Position numbers and translations under genes: made by a program. Positions 1 through 8,424 of a stretch of DNA of 64,000 nucleotides are shown here, piece by piece. The notes below the pieces were generated by a model. The model saw only the letters and a list, made by a program, of their open reading frames with translations. It did not search any database and was not told where the DNA came from. Source of the stretch: Hymenobacter gummosus (GTDB taxonomy: Bacteria > Bacteroidota > Bacteroidia > Cytophagales > Hymenobacteraceae); assembly GCF_003970915.1 (NCBI RefSeq), contig NZ_RXOF01000019.1, positions 62,001 to 126,000 on the forward strand, in the 5' to 3' direction. Each line of letters opens with the position of its first letter. Within the stretch, counting starts at the first letter, position 1.

Positions 1-494
1 GCGCCATCGTGGCCGGGCTGCTGGACTACGCCACCGACGACGTGCGCATCCGCGACTCGTTCGACCACGCCAAGGCCGCCGGGCTGCAGTACGCGTTTCA
101 GGGCGTGGGCAATGCCTCCACCATGCACCCGAACACCATCCGGCTGGAGCTGCGCGACGAGCGGGCCGGTACCCAGGTAGAAGTCATCGGCCAGAGCCGC
201 GGGGGCGGGGTTATCCGCATCGTGGAAGTCGACGGCTTTCCCTGCGACTTTTCGGCCGCCCTGCACACGCTCATCATCGACGCCGACGACGTGAAGGGCT
301 CCATTGCCTTCATTGCCGACGTCATTGCCCACGACGACTGCAACATTGCCACCATGAACGTGTCGCGGAAGGGCAAAAACCAGGTGGCCCGGCAGTTCAT
401 CGAAATGGACTCCCCGCTGACCGACATTTCGCTCGAGTACCTGCGGCATTTGCGCTGGGTACACGCCGTGCGCTACATCCCGGCCATTGATTAA
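1..494 (+). CDS. sdaAB: L-serine dehydratase (ammonia-lyase), iron-sulfur dependent, beta subunit, C-terminal part
   Basis: Converts L-serine to pyruvate and ammonia together with an alpha subunit that carries the [4Fe-4S] cluster. The gene runs in from upstream; the open frame starts at base 3 and shows about 163 residues. It opens with AIVAGLLDY, matching the AIVGGLLDF stretch of Bacillus SdaAB. HPNT, a glycine-rich SRGGGVIRI segment and a C-terminal ACT-like domain (from about residue 85, LHTLIIDADDVKGS) follow, as in that subunit. The SSSHT substrate loop expected near the N-terminus lies outside the window. The alpha subunit is not downstream, so it is upstream or elsewhere. The GTG at base 9 is an internal valine, not the start. 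Confidence 0.9.
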   Translation, partial: AIVAGLLDYATDDVRIRDSFDHAKAAGLQYAFQGVGNASTMHPNTIRLELRDERAGTQVEVIGQSRGGGVIRIVEVDGFPCDFSAALHTLIIDADDVKGSIAFIADVIAHDDCNIATMNVSRKGKNQVARQFIEMDSPLTDISLEYLRHLRWVHAVRYIPAID

Positions 495-581
495 TGCAAG
501 CATTATCAGTTATTCGCGGACACAACGTTGGGGAATTGCGTAATCTCGCCCCCGTTAACCGACCCCTTTGCCCTACTACCG

Positions 582-2120
582 ATGAAACAAACTGACTCGA
601 CCCTGCCGGGGCGGGCCATCCGCGCCGCCGCTCTGCTGGCCACGCTGGGCCTGGCCCTGCCCGCCGCGGCCCAACAAGCCCCGCCCGTCGCGCCGCCGGC
701 GGCCGCTGTGCCCCAGGCCGCGCCCGCCGGCCCGCTCTCGCTGATGCAAGCCGTGGAATACGCCCTGCAGAACAACCTGAACGTGCGCCTCTCGCAGCTG
801 CAGGCCGAGCTAAACGAGGCCACGCTGCGCCAGAGCCGCCTGCAGCAGCTGCCCACGGCCCAGGCCAACGCCTCGCAGACCTGGAACTACGGCACCAACG
901 TCGACCCGCTCACCTATACTTTCCAGAGCCAGACCACGCGGGCCAATAACTTCTCCGCCTCGGCCGGCCTGAACATCTTCTCGGGCTTCCAGGTGCGCAA
1001 CACCATCCGGCGCAACGGGCTCGACTACCAGGCCGCCCTGCTCGACATCGACCAGGCCCGCAACGACCTGTCGCTGAACGTGGCGTCGGCCTACCTGCAG
1101 TACCTGCTGGGCGAGGAGCTGCTGCGCGCCAGCCAGCTGCGCATCGACACCGACCAGCAGCAGATTGAGCGCACCCAGAAGCTGCTGCGCGCCGGGGCCG
1201 TGGCCGAAAGCAACCTGCTCGACGCCCAGGCCCAGCTGGCCTCCGACGAAGTGAGCGTGGTGACGGCCCAAAACCAGCGCGATTTGGCCCGCCTGCAGGT
1301 GGCCCAGCTGCTCAACCTCGACCAGGCCCGCACCAGCTCCCTGCAGCTGCAGGTGCCCACCCTGCCCGACCCCGACGAGATGCCCGCCATGGACGCCGAT
1401 GCCGATGGCACCTACCAGATTGCCCAGGGCACCCAGCCCCAGGTGAAGGCCGCCGATTTGCGCGTGCAGAGCGCCGTGCGCGGGGTGGAAGTGGCCCGCG
1501 GGGCCTACTACCCGCGCCTGACGTTCGGGGCCAGCATTTTCTCGGGCTACTCCTCGGCCCGCATTGCCCGCAAGCTCACCGGCGACTCCACCATCGTGCC
1601 CTCGGGCTTTATCTACCAGGTGACGCCCAACGGGCCCCAGGCGGTGCCGGGCGTGTTTGCCGGTATTCTGCAGCCCCGCTTCGAGACGCTGTCCGAGGGC
1701 TTCGGCTCGCAGGTGAAGAACAACATTGGCAAGCAGCTGAGCTTCAATCTGATTGTGCCCATCCTGAACGGCTGGCAGGCCCGCACCAACGTGCAGCGCT
1801 CCGTCATTGGGGTGAAGCAGGCCGAGCTGCGCGCCGAGCAGACGCGCCTGACCCTGCGCCAGACCATTCAGCAGGCCTACGCCGATGCCTTGGCCGCCCA
1901 GCGCCGCTACGCCTCAAATAAGCGGCAGGTGGAAGCCCTAACTACGGCCTACCGCAACGCGGAAATCCGCTTCAACAACGGCCTGCTCAACGGCACGGAC
2001 TTCAACCAGGCCAAAAACAACCTGGCCGGGGCCGAGTCGTCGATGATTCAGGCCAAGTACGAGTACCTGTTCCGCCGCAAGGTGCTCGATTTCTACCAGG
2101 GTAAGCCGCTCGATTTGTAA
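582..2120 (+). CDS. TolC-family outer membrane efflux protein
   Basis: Outer membrane channel of a tripartite export system, 512 residues. The start is the ATG at 582; it is followed by a charged stretch and a signal peptide ending near AALPAAAQQ. A proline/alanine-rich spacer precedes LMQAVEYALQNNLNV, the usual beginning of the first TolC coiled-coil repeat. Two alpha-helical repeats with long Gln/Ala-rich heptads follow (about residues 60-240 and 290-500). The next gene on the strand is an HlyD/MacA-type periplasmic adaptor, 133 bp downstream, so the two probably form one exporter. No inner-membrane pump or ABC subunit lies beside them; it must be encoded elsewhere. Confidence 0.9.
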   Translation: MKQTDSTLPGRAIRAAALLATLGLALPAAAQQAPPVAPPAAAVPQAAPAGPLSLMQAVEYALQNNLNVRLSQLQAELNEATLRQSRLQQLPTAQANASQTWNYGTNVDPLTYTFQSQTTRANNFSASAGLNIFSGFQVRNTIRRNGLDYQAALLDIDQARNDLSLNVASAYLQYLLGEELLRASQLRIDTDQQQIERTQKLLRAGAVAESNLLDAQAQLASDEVSVVTAQNQRDLARLQVAQLLNLDQARTSSLQLQVPTLPDPDEMPAMDADADGTYQIAQGTQPQVKAADLRVQSAVRGVEVARGAYYPRLTFGASIFSGYSSARIARKLTGDSTIVPSGFIYQVTPNGPQAVPGVFAGILQPRFETLSEGFGSQVKNNIGKQLSFNLIVPILNGWQARTNVQRSVIGVKQAELRAEQTRLTLRQTIQQAYADALAAQRRYASNKRQVEALTTAYRNAEIRFNNGLLNGTDFNQAKNNLAGAESSMIQAKYEYLFRRKVLDFYQGKPLDL

Positions 2121-2253
2121 AATGGCCAAATGGCTAAAATGGCTAAATGGCTAGTCGTTCAACCGGGTTGAACGACGGTCAGCTAGCCGTTTAGCTATTT
2201 CTTGTCGTGCCTAGGCGACCAGCCATTTAGCCATTCAACAATTTAACAGTCAA
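2121..2253. repeat. Intergenic inverted word array (ATGGCTAA words)
   Basis: The whole gap between the TolC and HlyD genes is built from variants of ATGGCTAA. The left arm (2121-2155) repeats the word four times. A perfect 10-bp hairpin at 2154-2176 (GTCGTTCAAC, loop CGG, GTTGAACGAC) follows, and then the reverse complements (AGCCGTTTAGC, AGCCATTTAGCCATT) at 2180-2240. It starts directly after the TolC stop codon and ends just before the HlyD start codon. The mRNA would form a long intercistronic stem. Confidence 0.75.
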
Positions 2254-3666
2254 ATGAAAAACAACCGCTTGTTGTGGATCCTGCTGGGCGTGCTCGTGCT
2301 GCTCGTCATTGGCGGGGTGACGGCCAAGAAAAAGGGCTGGATTGGGAAGCCGGAAGGCACCGAAGTGCTGACGGACAAGGCCGCCCCGGCCAACATCGTG
2401 GAGAAGGTCAGCGCCTCGGGCAAGGTGCAGCCCGAAACGGAGGTGAAGATTTCGCCGGACGTATCGGGCGAAATAACGGAGCTGTACGTGCGCGAGGGCG
2501 ACTCCGTGCGCAAGGGCCAGCTGCTGCTGCGCATCCGTCCCGACAACTACCAGGCCATGGTCAGCCAGCAGTCGGCCATGGTGGGCACCCAGCAGGCCAA
2601 CGTGGGCCAGTCGCAGGCGCGGCTGCAGCAGCTGATGGCCAACGCCAAGCAAACCGAACTGACCTACCGCCGCAACGCCTCGCTCTACAAGCAGAAGGTG
2701 ATTTCGCAGGCGGAGTACGAGCAGGCCAAGGCCGCCTATGAAGCCTCGCAGGAGGAAATCAACTCGGCCCGGGCCAGCATCAAAGCCGCCCAAAGCTCGG
2801 TGCGCTCGGCCCAGGCCGGCCTGGAGGAAGCCCGCCGCAACCTCGACAAAACCACCATCTACGCCCCGGTGAGCGGTACCGTGAGCAAGCTCAACGTGGA
2901 GAAGGGCGAACGGGTAGTAGGCACCTCGCAGATGACCGGTACCGAAATCATGCGCATTGCCAACCTGAACTCCATGGAGGTGCGCGTGAACGTGAACGAA
3001 AACGACGTGAGCAACGTGGACCTGGGCGATTCGGCCGACGTGGAAGTGGACGCCTACGCCTCGCGCAACATCAAGTTCCGCGGCATCGTGACCAGCATTG
3101 CCAACACGGCCAAGGACGCCCTGACCGCCGAGGCCGTGACCGAGTTTGAGGTGCGCGTGCGCCTGCTGCCCGAGTCGTACCGGCAGCTGGTGCGCACGGT
3201 GGGCGGCCGTACGGTGGTGCCCTTCCGCCCCGGCATGACGGCCTCCGTCGACATCATCACCGACCGCAAGAGCGGCGCCCTGGCCGTGCCCCTGGCCGCC
3301 GTGACGACCCGCTCCGACAGCGCCCTGGCCAAAAACGACAAGCCGGAAAGCAGCGGGGTGAAAGTGGGCCGCGGCCGCGGCGGCAACAGCTCCGCGGGCG
3401 ACGAGGCCAAGCCCAAGGGCGACATCGAGGAGGTGGTGTTCGTGGTGCGCGGCGGCAAGGCCGTGCTGACGCCCGTCAAGACCGGCATCAGCGACTTCGA
3501 CCACATCGAAATCCTCTCCGGTGTGCAGGCCGGCGAAGAAATTGTGAGCGGGCCGTTCCGGGCCGTGTCGAAAACCCTGAAGGACGGGGCGCTGGTGACG
3601 GTGAAGGATGCCAAGTCCTTGAACCGCGCCGCCTTGAAGGAAGGCGAGAGCGAAGGCAAAGAATAA
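2254..3666 (+). CDS. HlyD/MacA-type periplasmic adaptor subunit of an efflux system
   Basis: Membrane-fusion protein of 470 residues that links an inner-membrane pump to the TolC channel encoded just upstream. An N-terminal membrane anchor (residues 5-24, LLWILLGVLVLLVIGGV) is followed by a barrel-sandwich half (VKISPDVSGEITEL, VREGDSVRKGQ). A long alpha-helical hairpin spans about residues 100-200, and the second lipoyl half (TIYAPVSGTVSKL, VEKGERVVG) follows. Beta-barrel and membrane-proximal domains lie behind, with an inserted Gly/Arg/Ser-rich loop near residue 370. This layout is typical of the MacA/YknX group, which works with ABC permeases. The partner ATPase/permease is not in this window. 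Confidence 0.9.
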   Translation: MKNNRLLWILLGVLVLLVIGGVTAKKKGWIGKPEGTEVLTDKAAPANIVEKVSASGKVQPETEVKISPDVSGEITELYVREGDSVRKGQLLLRIRPDNYQAMVSQQSAMVGTQQANVGQSQARLQQLMANAKQTELTYRRNASLYKQKVISQAEYEQAKAAYEASQEEINSARASIKAAQSSVRSAQAGLEEARRNLDKTTIYAPVSGTVSKLNVEKGERVVGTSQMTGTEIMRIANLNSMEVRVNVNENDVSNVDLGDSADVEVDAYASRNIKFRGIVTSIANTAKDALTAEAVTEFEVRVRLLPESYRQLVRTVGGRTVVPFRPGMTASVDIITDRKSGALAVPLAAVTTRSDSALAKNDKPESSGVKVGRGRGGNSSAGDEAKPKGDIEEVVFVVRGGKAVLTPVKTGISDFDHIEILSGVQAGEEIVSGPFRAVSKTLKDGALVTVKDAKSLNRAALKEGESEGKE

Positions 3667-3693
3667 GCAACGGATACGGTTGCTGCCGGCAGG

Positions 3694-3735
3694 GGCCGGG
3701 CCGAACGAGCGTTCGGCCCGGCCTTTCGCTTTTTT
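3694..3735 (+). terminator. Rho-independent terminator after the HlyD gene
   Basis: A perfect 14-bp stem (3694-3707 with 3710-3723, GGCCGGGCCGAACG) closes a two-base loop and is followed by a T-rich run to 3737. It ends the TolC-HlyD transcription unit. Confidence 0.85.
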
Positions 3736-3762
3736 TGGCTAAAATCGGCCTTTCGTAGCGCT

Positions 3763-3862
3763 GTAGCGCGGGCTTTAGCCCGCGTTTGTCCGAACGGTTG
3801 TCGTTGCACCGGCTGGGCGGATTATACTATTCGACGGACGCGGGCTGAAGCCCGCGCTACGG
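3763..3862. repeat. Pair of inverted GCGGGCTTTAGCCCGC palindromes
   Basis: Copy A (3763-3786, GTAGCGCGGGCTTTAGCCCG onwards) is itself a hairpin. Copy B (3837-3862) is the same sequence in reverse orientation with one changed base in the loop (GAAG for TTTA). About 50 bp of unique sequence separates them. The same unit occurs three times at 29099-29262, upstream of the ABC permease. It resembles REP/BIME-type dispersed palindromes. Confidence 0.8.
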
Positions 3863-3902
3863 GCACGCTGCTTCTTCCGACTCCATTTCCCTCGCATTCC
3901 CC

Positions 3903-4892
3903 TTGGAAAAAATTGCCATGATTGGCGGCGGCTCCTGGGCCACCGCACTAGCCAAAATTCTCTCCGAAAACGGTGCCCGCGTGGGCTGGTGGCTGCGCCA
4001 CAAGGAGGACGTGCAGCACCTGCAGCGCACCCGCCACAACCCGCGCTACCTCTCCTCGGTGCAGTTCGACCTCACCCGCGTGTTTCCGTCGACCGACGTG
4101 GAGGACGTGGTGAAGGAAGCCGACTGGGTGGTGCTGGCCGTGCCCGCCGCCTTCGTGAAGGAAACGCTGGACAAGCTGGACCGCGACGCGCTGAAAAACA
4201 AGCGGGTCATTTCGGCCATCAAGGGCATGATTCCGGGGCGCAACGAGCTGGTGACGGACTACGTGTCGGAGCGGTTCCGGCTCAGCCGCGAGAAAATGGG
4301 CTGCGTGGCCGGTCCCTGCCACGCCGAGGAAGTGGCCCTGGAAAAGCAGAGCTACCTGACCATCGGCTCGCCCGACCTGGCCTTGGCCGAGGATTTCTCG
4401 CAGCTGCTGCGCAACCGCTACGTGAAGGCCCACGCCGCCGCCGACCTCGACGGCATCGAGTACTGCGCCGTGATGAAGAACATCATTGCCCTGACCTGCG
4501 GCGTGGCCCACGGCCTGGGCTACGGCGACAATTTCCAGGCCGTGATGGTGGCCAACGCCGTGCAGGAAATCCGCCGCTTCCTCTACGCCCTGAACCCGCA
4601 GCCCCGCGACCTGTCGGCCTCGGCCTACCTGGGCGACTTGCTGGTGACGGCCTACTCGCAGTTCTCGCGCAACCGCACCTTCGGCAACATGGTGGGCCGC
4701 GGCTACTCGGTGAAGTCGGCGCAGATGGAAATGAACATGGTGGCCGAGGGCTACTACGCCGTCAAGAGCATCTTCGAGGTCAACAAGGACCTGCGGGTGA
4801 ACATGCCCATTACCTCGGCCGCCTACCACATCCTGTACGAAAAGGTGGCCCCGGCCGTGGAAATCGAGCTGCTGAAGGAGAAATTCCGGTAG
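3903..4892 (+). CDS. gpsA: Glycerol-3-phosphate dehydrogenase [NAD(P)+]
   Basis: Reduces dihydroxyacetone phosphate to sn-glycerol 3-phosphate for phospholipid synthesis; cytosolic, 329 residues, the usual length. The Rossmann motif IGGGSWATAL begins at residue 7. SAIKGMIPG and VAGPCHAEEVA are the usual signature segments, and the catalytic-lysine region MKNIIALTCGVAHGLGYGDN lies near residue 190. The chosen start is TTG at 3903, because it places the motif at its normal distance from the N-terminus (MEKIAMIGGG). The alternative ATG at 3918 would remove the first beta strand. It appears monocistronic, between a palindrome pair and a convergent gene. Confidence 0.95.
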   Translation: MEKIAMIGGGSWATALAKILSENGARVGWWLRHKEDVQHLQRTRHNPRYLSSVQFDLTRVFPSTDVEDVVKEADWVVLAVPAAFVKETLDKLDRDALKNKRVISAIKGMIPGRNELVTDYVSERFRLSREKMGCVAGPCHAEEVALEKQSYLTIGSPDLALAEDFSQLLRNRYVKAHAAADLDGIEYCAVMKNIIALTCGVAHGLGYGDNFQAVMVANAVQEIRRFLYALNPQPRDLSASAYLGDLLVTAYSQFSRNRTFGNMVGRGYSVKSAQMEMNMVAEGYYAVKSIFEVNKDLRVNMPITSAAYHILYEKVAPAVEIELLKEKFR

Positions 4893-4905
4893 GCGTGGGG
4901 CGGCC

Positions 4906-5241
4906 TCAGACGATGGTAAAGTCCGATGGGTCGGCGGGGTTGTAGATGATCTGCACCGACTCGCCAGCTTTGTACCTCGGAATGAGTAGGGCGACACCGT
5001 ACTCTTCTAGCCGCTCTACCGTCTGTCCAGACTGCGTCTGAAAGCGAACAACCGGCCGGACTACGGTCGTGCGGCCCCAGCAAATCTTGTTGCGCACTAC
5101 TGTGCCGGTGGTGCGGATGCCCGTAGCCTTCAAGTCTATTTCGCGCTGGAAAGCTTTGATAACGCCAACGATAATCACTCCCAACACGAGCACAGAACAG
5201 CAGCCGAACAAAGCCACCAACTGGGAATCAGATAAAAACAT
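4906..5241 (-). CDS. DUF3592 family membrane protein
   Basis: Small protein of 111 residues. One transmembrane helix (about residues 8-30, LVALFGCCSVLVLGVIIVGV) precedes a soluble beta domain with the DUF3592 pattern: TTGTVV near residue 45, a middle VVRFQTQSGQTVE strand and a C-terminal GESVQIIYNPADPSDFTI. The family is usually annotated without function, and the extracytoplasmic domain is often compared with small beta barrels. It lies convergent to gpsA with a 13-bp gap and next to another small minus-strand gene. Confidence 0.8.
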   Translation of the reverse strand: MFLSDSQLVALFGCCSVLVLGVIIVGVIKAFQREIDLKATGIRTTGTVVRNKICWGRTTVVRPVVRFQTQSGQTVERLEEYGVALLIPRYKAGESVQIIYNPADPSDFTIV

Positions 5242-5264
5242 GAGTAGAGGACTTAGGTCAGGTA

Positions 5265-5633
5265 CTAGACGGCTGTTATACGTCCCAGCAACTGCTCCCC
5301 GGCCGATTTCTGCCGCCGCGCTTCCACCAGCTGCTGGGCCTCCGCCAGGCTCTGGGGCACCACACCGATACCGTCGCAGCCGCAGGAAAAGAAGTTGAAG
5401 CGGTTGTTGGCCAGGTACTCAATGGCCGCCCATTGCTCCGTTTGCGCCTGCTTCGGCAGCTTCAGGTCACGGCCCAGGTTGCGCGTGGGGCCGCCGCAGC
5501 CGGGGCAGCGGGCCGGGGTTTCGGGGTGGCGGTGTTCTGGTAGCAGGTCTTCGGCGTTGCGGCGCTTGAAGCCTTTGCGGCACTGGAAGCAGGCGTACGT
5601 GGCTTTGTACTGGTGAAAAGCGTATCTACACAT
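5265..5633 (-). CDS. Zinc-ribbon protein of unknown function
   Basis: 122 residues with two cysteine pairs, CFQCRKGFKRR near residue 16 and CPGCGGPTRN near residue 43, which together make a plausible four-cysteine zinc site. A second CGC lies near residue 85 (FFSCGCDGIG). The C-terminal third is helical and Gln/Glu/Ala-rich. There is no signal peptide or membrane segment, so it should be cytoplasmic. I recognise the architecture from Bacteroidota hypothetical proteins but can assign no function. It is 23 bp upstream of the DUF3592 gene on the same strand and may share its transcript. Confidence 0.7.
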   Translation of the reverse strand: MCRYAFHQYKATYACFQCRKGFKRRNAEDLLPEHRHPETPARCPGCGGPTRNLGRDLKLPKQAQTEQWAAIEYLANNRFNFFSCGCDGIGVVPQSLAEAQQLVEARRQKSAGEQLLGRITAV

Positions 5634-5748
5634 CGGTTTATTCGTTGAATGAGCCCTAAAACAGCTTGATTATGCAAAGTACGCCGCCAGCCGGCAATCG
5701 GCCCGGCGGGCTACGGCGTCACCCTGACTCATCACCACAAAACCTCCT

Positions 5749-6156
5749 ATGGCCACCTGGGACTACCACAATTTCGACAACGACGCGGCGGCTGACTTCG
5801 CCGAGGATTTTCGCCAGCGGCCCAACGAGGCCGTGCTCTACGAGGCCCTGGCCACCGTGGCCGAGGAAGAAGGCGTAATCGAGGCCGCCGACGCCAGCCA
5901 GGCCCTGGCCGCCGCCGAGCTGGTGGCCGCCATCATCGGCAAGCCCGCCCAGGACATGCCCGTGGGCCTGCTGCCCGCCACCACCCTCCTCGACGCCGAC
6001 GGGCAGGAGGACTTGCAGGAGCTGGCCATCGAAGCCGTGGAAGCCGTGCTACGCAGCTCCGAGCTGCAGCAGCGCTGGGCCGAATCGGAAAACCACGCCG
6101 CCTGGCAGGCGCTGCAGCAGAACCTGCTCCAGCGCCTCGGCTTCGACGAGGAGTAG
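5749..6156 (+). CDS. DUF4259 domain protein
   Basis: 135 residues, acidic, no membrane segments. The N-terminus MATWDYHNFDNDAAADF has the DUF4259 hallmark (MGTWG-x-NF-x-NDxAxD). It continues with an all-helical repeat-like body in which alanine-rich helices alternate (EAADASQALAAAELVAAIIGKP). The function of this family is not established. The downstream carrier gene starts two bases after the stop codon, so the two are probably co-translated. Confidence 0.8.
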   Translation: MATWDYHNFDNDAAADFAEDFRQRPNEAVLYEALATVAEEEGVIEAADASQALAAAELVAAIIGKPAQDMPVGLLPATTLLDADGQEDLQELAIEAVEAVLRSSELQQRWAESENHAAWQALQQNLLQRLGFDEE

Positions 6157-6158
6157 CC

Positions 6159-6587
6159 GTGCCCTGGCTTGTACTGGCCCTGCTCACGGCCCTGGCGCTG
6201 GCCTTCTACAACTTCTTTATCAAGCTGGCTTCCAGCCACGTGCCGGCGGCCGTGGGCGCGGTGTGGCTGCAGCTGGTGGCCGCGGCCCTGGGCGCGGTGT
6301 GGCTGCTGCGGCTCAAGCTGCAGGGCCAGCCGCTGCCCCTCAGCGGCAAGGGCCTGGGGCTGGCGGCGCTGGCCGGGCTGGGCGTGGGCCTGGCCGAAAT
6401 CCTGACCTTCGTGGTCTTCAGCCGCGGGGTGCCGTCGTCGGTGGGCACGCCGGTTATCGTGGGCGGCTCGGTACTGCTGACGGCCGTGCTCGGGCTGGTG
6501 CTGCTGCGCGAGTCCCTTACGCTACCGCAGGCGCTGGGTCTGCTGCTCATCGTGGGCGGCATTGCCCTGCTGGTGCGCGGGCATTAG
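6159..6587 (+). CDS. Half-size EamA-like membrane carrier (DMT superfamily)
   Basis: 142 residues with four to five hydrophobic helices, corresponding to a single EamA repeat rather than the usual tandem pair of about 280-300 residues. It would have to act as a dimer, as small multidrug carriers do. The C-terminal half shows the EamA pattern RESLTLPQALGLLLIVGGIALL. The start is GTG at 6159, two bases after the DUF4259 stop. The substrate is unknown. It is followed by a long gap with a hairpin at 6851-6874. Confidence 0.75.
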   Translation: MPWLVLALLTALALAFYNFFIKLASSHVPAAVGAVWLQLVAAALGAVWLLRLKLQGQPLPLSGKGLGLAALAGLGVGLAEILTFVVFSRGVPSSVGTPVIVGGSVLLTAVLGLVLLRESLTLPQALGLLLIVGGIALLVRGH

Positions 6588-6850
6588 AGCAGCCGATGAC
6601 ATACAAATGCCTCCGACCACAACAAAAAAAGCAAAAGGGAGTTATATACCTATATTTAGGCAATTGCATTGTTTGCTTAGGCTGTAGCTGCCTGCAATAG
6701 CCCGGCCGCAATGCTCAACCGACATACCCGCATCCGCCGCGAGGCCCGAGGAATGGTTAACTCGCAGCGGGGTAGCCGCCGTATCTACGGCCCCGGAGTG
6801 GCAGCCGGCCCTCCGTTACCCCCGTCGGCACCCGGCGGATGCCGGTAGAA

Positions 6851-6883
6851 CAGGCGCCCCAATCGGGGCGCCTGTTCGCGTTT
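6851..6883 (+). terminator. Probable terminator hairpin
   Basis: CAGGCGCCCC pairs with GGGGCGCCTG (6851-6860 with 6865-6874) around an AATC loop. A weak T-rich tail follows. It lies about 265 bp beyond the EamA stop codon, which makes the assignment uncertain. Confidence 0.5.
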
Positions 6884-7006
6884 CAGAGGTCGTTGCGGGC
6901 GGGGCAGCTGGAGCATAAGTAGCTGCTCACCGCGGCGGCTCCGAAAAAAATGCGCAGCGCAAACGTTTGTATTTATCCGCGAGCCAACGCTTTACGCGGC
7001 GCCCCG

Positions 7007-7014
7007 TAACTTTG
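7007..7014 (+). promoter_or_regulatory. -7 promoter element TAACTTTG of the MFS gene
   Basis: Exact match to TAnnTTTG, the -7 element used by the Bacteroidota primary sigma factor, 85 bp before the MFS start codon. A TTTG lies upstream at 6966 but is too distant for the expected spacing, so the -33 element is not clear. Confidence 0.5.
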
Positions 7015-7098
7015 TCGAACTGCACTAAACCATTTTCCACCCCCGATAGAGCGCGCCCGTTGGGCGGCGTATGGTTGAACGCTTTGACCGGGACTCAC

Positions 7099-8256
7099 AT
7101 GATTACGTTGGCATTGCCGGGACAGATAACTCCGCGTACTCACCGCCTGGCGGTGGCTACCTGGTTCTTTTTACAAGGGCTGATTTTTGCGAGCTGGGCC
7201 TCGCGCATTCCCTCCATTCAGCAGCGCATGGGCCTGTCCGAAGGCGACCTGGGCCTGCTGCTGCTGGCCATTCCGCTGGGGCAGCTGCCCTCGTTGCCCG
7301 TCACGGGCTGGCTGGTGCACAAGTACGGCAGCCGGCGCACCGCCCTGGCCGGCGCCATGATTTACAGCACGGCCCTGGTGGGCCTGGGCTGGGCGCCCAG
7401 CCTGTGGCTGCTGCTGCCCTGCCTGGTGCTGTTCGGCTTCGCTAGCAACCTGATGAACATTTCCATCAACACCCAGGCGGTGGGGGTGGAGGCCCTGTAC
7501 CCCAAGCCCATCATGGCCTCCTTTCACGGCATGTGGAGCCTGGCCGGTTTCACGGGCGCGGCCATCGGCACGGCCATGATTGGCTGGGGCGTGATGCCCG
7601 AATACCACTTCCTGCTCATCCTGGCGCTGATTCTGCTCGGGGCGGTGCTGAGCTGGGGCGCCCTGCTGCCGCACGCCCGCACGGAGGACGAAACCGAGCA
7701 GCCCCTGTTTGTGCTGCCCGACCGTACCCTGCTCAGCCTTGGGGCCATTGCCTTCTGCGCGCTCATCTGCGAGGGGGCCATGTTCGACTGGAGCGGGGTG
7801 TACTTCAAAAAAGTGGTGCACGCCGACAAGGCCTGGGTAGGCGCGGGCTACACGGCCTTTATGAGCACCATGGCCCTGGGCCGCTTCGGCGCCGACTGGC
7901 TCACGGCCCGCCTCGGCCCCAAAGCCGTGATTCAGCTCAGCGGCTGCCTCACGGCCGTGGGCTTGCTCATTGCGGTGCTCTTCCCGACGCTCGGGCCAGC
8001 CATGCTGGGCTTCATGCTGGTGGGCTTCGGTACCTCGTCGGTGGTGCCGCTGGTGTACAGCGCGGCCGGCAAGTCCACGGTGATGTCGGCCGGCATGGCG
8101 CTGGCGGCCGTGTCCACCATCGGCTTCCTGGGCTTCCTCATCGGCCCGCCCATTATCGGCATGGTGGCCGGGGCCACTTCGCTGCGCATTTCCTACTCGC
8201 TGATTGCCGTGATGGGCCTGTGCGTGGCCGCCGTGGCCAGCCGGGCCAGGCTGTAG
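7099..8256 (+). CDS. MFS transporter (YbjJ-like)
   Basis: Integral membrane carrier of 385 residues with about twelve hydrophobic helices. The start is the ATG at 7099 (MITLALPGQITPRTHRLAVATW); the frame extends upstream but the -7 promoter element lies in that extension. The loop after helix 2 reads GWLVHKYGSRRT, the MFS signature G-x-x-x-D/H-R-x-G-R-R region. The early sequence ASWASRIPSIQQRMGLSEG matches the YbjJ/fucose-permease-like branch, which carries sugars or unknown small molecules. No linked metabolic gene indicates its substrate. A terminator hairpin follows at 8285. Confidence 0.85.
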   Translation: MITLALPGQITPRTHRLAVATWFFLQGLIFASWASRIPSIQQRMGLSEGDLGLLLLAIPLGQLPSLPVTGWLVHKYGSRRTALAGAMIYSTALVGLGWAPSLWLLLPCLVLFGFASNLMNISINTQAVGVEALYPKPIMASFHGMWSLAGFTGAAIGTAMIGWGVMPEYHFLLILALILLGAVLSWGALLPHARTEDETEQPLFVLPDRTLLSLGAIAFCALICEGAMFDWSGVYFKKVVHADKAWVGAGYTAFMSTMALGRFGADWLTARLGPKAVIQLSGCLTAVGLLIAVLFPTLGPAMLGFMLVGFGTSSVVPLVYSAAGKSTVMSAGMALAAVSTIGFLGFLIGPPIIGMVAGATSLRISYSLIAVMGLCVAAVASRARL

Positions 8257-8284
8257 CGGCTGGGGCAACGGGGGCGCGCAACGG

Positions 8285-8326
8285 AATCCGGCGGGTGAGC
8301 AGGCTCGTCCGCCGGATTATTTTTTG
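8285..8326 (+). terminator. Terminator after the MFS gene
   Basis: AATCCGGCGG at 8285-8294 pairs with CCGCCGGATT at 8309-8318 and is followed by ATTTTTTGG. Confidence 0.8.
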
Positions 8327-8346
8327 GTCAGTTATTGGGGCGTAGT

Positions 8347-8361
8347 GGAGAATTATTCTCC
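8347..8361. promoter_or_regulatory. 7-1-7 inverted repeat operator, Fur/PerR type, upstream of catalase
   Basis: GGAGAATTATTCTCC is a perfect 7-1-7 palindrome with the AATnATT core shared by Fur and PerR boxes. It lies 64 bp before the catalase start codon, and 19 bp upstream of TACCTTGG (8381-8388), a likely -7 element. A bound regulator would therefore cover the -33 region. Control of a catalase gene by a peroxide-sensing PerR/Fur repressor is well known in other bacteria; its use here is inference. Confidence 0.6.
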
Positions 8362-8424
8362 GCTAGCAAGAACAAATTTCTACCTTGGGGGTATAGTACC
8401 TGCAACCCTCAACCCATTACGCCT

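Larger units (their letters stand above)
6588..7098. other. 511-bp intergenic stretch: hairpin plus MFS promoter
   Basis: No credible gene. A hairpin CAGGCGCCCC / GGGGCGCCTG at 6851-6874 is followed by TTCGCGTTT and could terminate the upstream pair. A TAACTTTG at 7007-7014 matches the Bacteroidota -7 consensus TAnnTTTG and is the best promoter candidate for the MFS gene. I see no conserved structure in the rest. Confidence 0.55.
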
